DNA from: JAZRUF01 sp045652405
GTDB taxonomy: Bacteria > Bacillota > Clostridia > Oscillospirales > JAAYXM01
Direction of reading: 5' to 3'
Assembly: GCA_045652405.1 (NCBI GenBank)
Contig: JAZRUF010000058.1
Coordinates: forward strand, 1-23,802
DNA: 23,802 bases
Made by a program: the position numbers and the translations under genes. The notes beneath the pieces were generated by a model. The model had not been told where the DNA came from and made no database searches. It saw only the letters and a program-made list of their open reading frames with translations. How positions within the stretch are numbered: the stretch's first letter is position 1; every line of letters begins with the position of its first letter. Positions 22,197-23,802 of the stretch are shown here, in pieces.

Positions 22197-22787
22197 TTAA
22201 AAGAGCGATTCAAATCGTTTTTGCTCTTCTTTCACTTCATCATAAAATTCCTGCGACATATATGAACAAACAATAACCGTCTTATTTTCTTCATCCCAAT
22301 CCACAGCAAAATTAAGTGCCGCAGCCAAATCTCTAAGCTTGAAATAGTTGTTTCCATTGATGTTATACGCAGTCAGAGAAATAGGTTTGCCGTTTAAGTA
22401 AATAGAAGATTTACAGGGAACAGCTTTTTTATCCTTACCATCGCCCTTAGCAAGCTCGCCACCAACCGGAGTGTACATGCTGTCATCCCAGTCACCGGAT
22501 TTGATAATATTTATCGCGTTTAGTTTTCCGTCCCAAATAACCTCAAATCCGTAATACGGAGAGAAGAAAGCATCCTGTGGGCTAAACTGGTATGCAATAT
22601 CACGCAATTTGAAGTAATTGCTACCACCTATATTGTATGCTTCAAAAGCAACCTCAACATCGTCAACAATAATTTTTGAAGATGTATACTTTGCAATAAT
22701 CTCATTTGCGGCAAAGCTTACTGAGGATATCGATGCAAATATTGCAATTGCAATAAACAAAGATAAAACTTTAATATGTTTTTTCAT
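22197..22787 (-). CDS. Secreted protein with two copper-amine-oxidase-N-like (stalk) repeats
   Basis: A 196-residue protein. Residues 1-27 are a classical signal peptide (KK, hydrophobic core, SFAA then NE), so it is exported; no LPXTG, lipobox or transmembrane anchor is visible. Two related repeats follow, about 37-94 and 126-173, each with AYNI-G-NYFKLRD (NYFKLRD at 57-63 and 147-153) and an aromatic strand ending in a WD-x-x-x-x-x-I/V turn. This pattern is that of copper amine oxidase N-terminal-like stalk domains common in clostridial secreted proteins; copper or enzyme activity is not implied. The C-terminus is short and charged. TAAGGAG precedes the ATG. It lies 41 nt downstream of guaB with no terminator seen, so may share its transcript. 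Role unknown. Confidence 0.7.
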   Translation of the reverse strand: MKKHIKVLSLFIAIAIFASISSVSFAANEIIAKYTSSKIIVDDVEVAFEAYNIGGSNYFKLRDIAYQFSPQDAFFSPYYGFEVIWDGKLNAINIIKSGDWDDSMYTPVGGELAKGDGKDKKAVPCKSSIYLNGKPISLTAYNINGNNYFKLRDLAAALNFAVDWDEENKTVIVCSYMSQEFYDEVKEEQKRFESLF

Positions 22788-22828
22788 CTTACATACGCTC
22801 CTTAAAATTACAATTTACAACTTAGTTT

Positions 22829-23802
22829 TTACGGATTCATTGAATAGTTAGGTGCTTCTTTTGTAATGTAAATATCATGCGGATGGCTTTCCTTGAGGCC
22901 AGCGCCGGTTATGCGGATGAAGCGACCGTTATTCTGAAGAGTGGTTATATCCGGTGCACCGCAATATCCCATACCTGAGCGAAGACCGCCAATCAGCTGG
23001 AAGATGGTATCGGAGGTTGTTCCCTTATACGGTACGCGACCTTCAACACCCTCGGGAACCAGCTTACGGTTATTCTGCTGGAAGTATCTGTCCTTACCAC
23101 CAACGTTCATTGCACCGAGTGAACCCATACCGCGGTATACTTTAAAGCGACGTCCCTGCAGTATCTCAAATTCTCCGGGAGATTCATCACATCCTGCGAG
23201 CAGGGAACCGAGCATAACAACATCTGCGCCTGCTGCAATAGCTTTTGAAATATCACCTGAGTACTTGATACCACCGTCTGCAATAACTGAAACGCCGTGC
23301 GCGTGAGCAACAGCAGCGACATCCATAATAGCAGTAATCTGCGGAACACCGATACCTGCGACAACGCGGGTAGTGCATATAGCACCAGGTCCCATACCGA
23401 CCTTCAGAGCATCAGCACCGGCTGCTATTAAATCGCGTGCAGCATCAGCTGTTGCGATATTGCCTGCGATAAGTTGAACGTTAGGGAATGCGTCTTTAAC
23501 CTTCTTTATTGCGTTTGCAATATTAATATGATGGCCGTGAGCACTGTCGAGAACAAGAACATCTGCACCTGCATTGATAAGAGCTCTCGCGCGATCAAGG
23601 ACATCAGCTGTAGCACCGATAGCTGCGGCTACGAGCAGTCGACCTCTTTCGTCACGCGCTGAGTTCGGGTAAACAACAGATTTTTCAATATCCTTAATTG
23701 TAATAAGGCCTTTAAGTGCCATGTTCTCATCAACAAGCGGAAGTTTTTCAATCTTATGCTTACGCAGTATAGCACTGGCTTCCTCGAGAGTTGTACCAAC
23801 CG
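22829..23802 (-). CDS. guaB: IMP dehydrogenase, 5' truncated by window
   Basis: The frame is open to the window edge, so about 324 C-terminal residues are present and the N-terminus is missing. The visible start of the fragment is the end of a CBS domain (KIEKLPLVDE, LKGLITIKDIEK). The catalytic barrel follows: VLDSAHGH, NIATADAARDLIAAGADALKVG, then GPGAICTTR with the catalytic Cys, ADGGIKYSGDI, MLGSLLAG, RGMGSLGAM of the flap region, and the C-terminal SHPHDIYITKEAPNYS. GuaB oxidises IMP to XMP with NAD, the first committed GMP step. An internal ATG at 23722 is not the true start because the CBS sequence continues upstream. GMP reductase is excluded by the CBS remnant and barrel motifs. Confidence 0.95.
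   Translation of the reverse strand, partial: VGTTLEEASAILRKHKIEKLPLVDENMALKGLITIKDIEKSVVYPNSARDERGRLLVAAAIGATADVLDRARALINAGADVLVLDSAHGHHINIANAIKKVKDAFPNVQLIAGNIATADAARDLIAAGADALKVGMGPGAICTTRVVAGIGVPQITAIMDVAAVAHAHGVSVIADGGIKYSGDISKAIAAGADVVMLGSLLAGCDESPGEFEILQGRRFKVYRGMGSLGAMNVGGKDRYFQQNNRKLVPEGVEGRVPYKGTTSDTIFQLIGGLRSGMGYCGAPDITTLQNNGRFIRITGAGLKESHPHDIYITKEAPNYSMNP

Noticed and set aside
22197..22787. Copper amine oxidase
   Set aside because: Only the small N-terminal-like stalk repeats are present; there is no catalytic domain.

Overview
The window reads as chromosome of a low-to-moderate GC, spore-forming member of the Clostridia (Firmicutes), perhaps a gut Oscillospirales-type lineage. 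The evidence is PolC (the Gram-positive replicative polymerase with an embedded proofreading domain), RNase J, a SpoIIM-like sporulation protein, pyruvate phosphate dikinase, and the gene order pyrH-frr-uppS-cdsA-dxr-rseP-ispG-polC. Shine-Dalgarno sites are strong, and promoters of the TTGACA-17-TATAAT type are easy to see. The taxonomic placement is inference; no rRNA is present.

Layout. (1) Positions 1-141 hold the 3' end of ppdK (+), followed by two hairpins, the second a convergent terminator. (2) Positions 264-3919 (-) hold tex followed by two tandem mgtC/sapB-family membrane genes, driven by a perfect consensus promoter at 4029-4057. (3) A divergent intergenic region of about 490 bp leads to rnj (+), which ends at a hairpin. 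(4) Positions 6154-17336 (+) hold the large housekeeping cluster: pyrH and frr, a hairpin with a T-rich tail, then uppS, cdsA, dxr, rseP, ispG and polC, then a small GNAT acetyltransferase. It combines nucleotide supply, ribosome recycling, isoprenoid precursors (dxr, ispG), undecaprenyl carrier (uppS), phospholipid precursor (cdsA), regulated membrane proteolysis (rseP) and replication (polC). (5) Positions 17414-18455 hold a monocistronic class II fba with its own promoter and a textbook terminator. (6) A 342 bp gap carries repeated GTTTACATAA elements and the proC promoter, followed by proC. (7) spoIIM, xerD-like recombinase and a DUF624/YesL-like membrane protein follow, ending at a bidirectional terminator. 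(8) On the minus strand, 5'-truncated guaB is followed by a small secreted protein with two stalk-like repeats.

No mobile element, CRISPR array, tRNA/rRNA, toxin-antitoxin pair or defence island was seen. I found no previously undescribed multi-gene system; this is mostly ordinary core genome. The points most worth a second look are: rseP, whose only sensible start is an ATT codon behind a good Shine-Dalgarno; a XerD-like recombinase whose catalytic-lysine hairpin is replaced by residues without a lysine; a hairpin that would sequester part of the pyrH ribosome binding site; a tandem-plus-inverted 10-mer around the proC promoter; and a perfect palindrome over the -10 of the spoIIM promoter.
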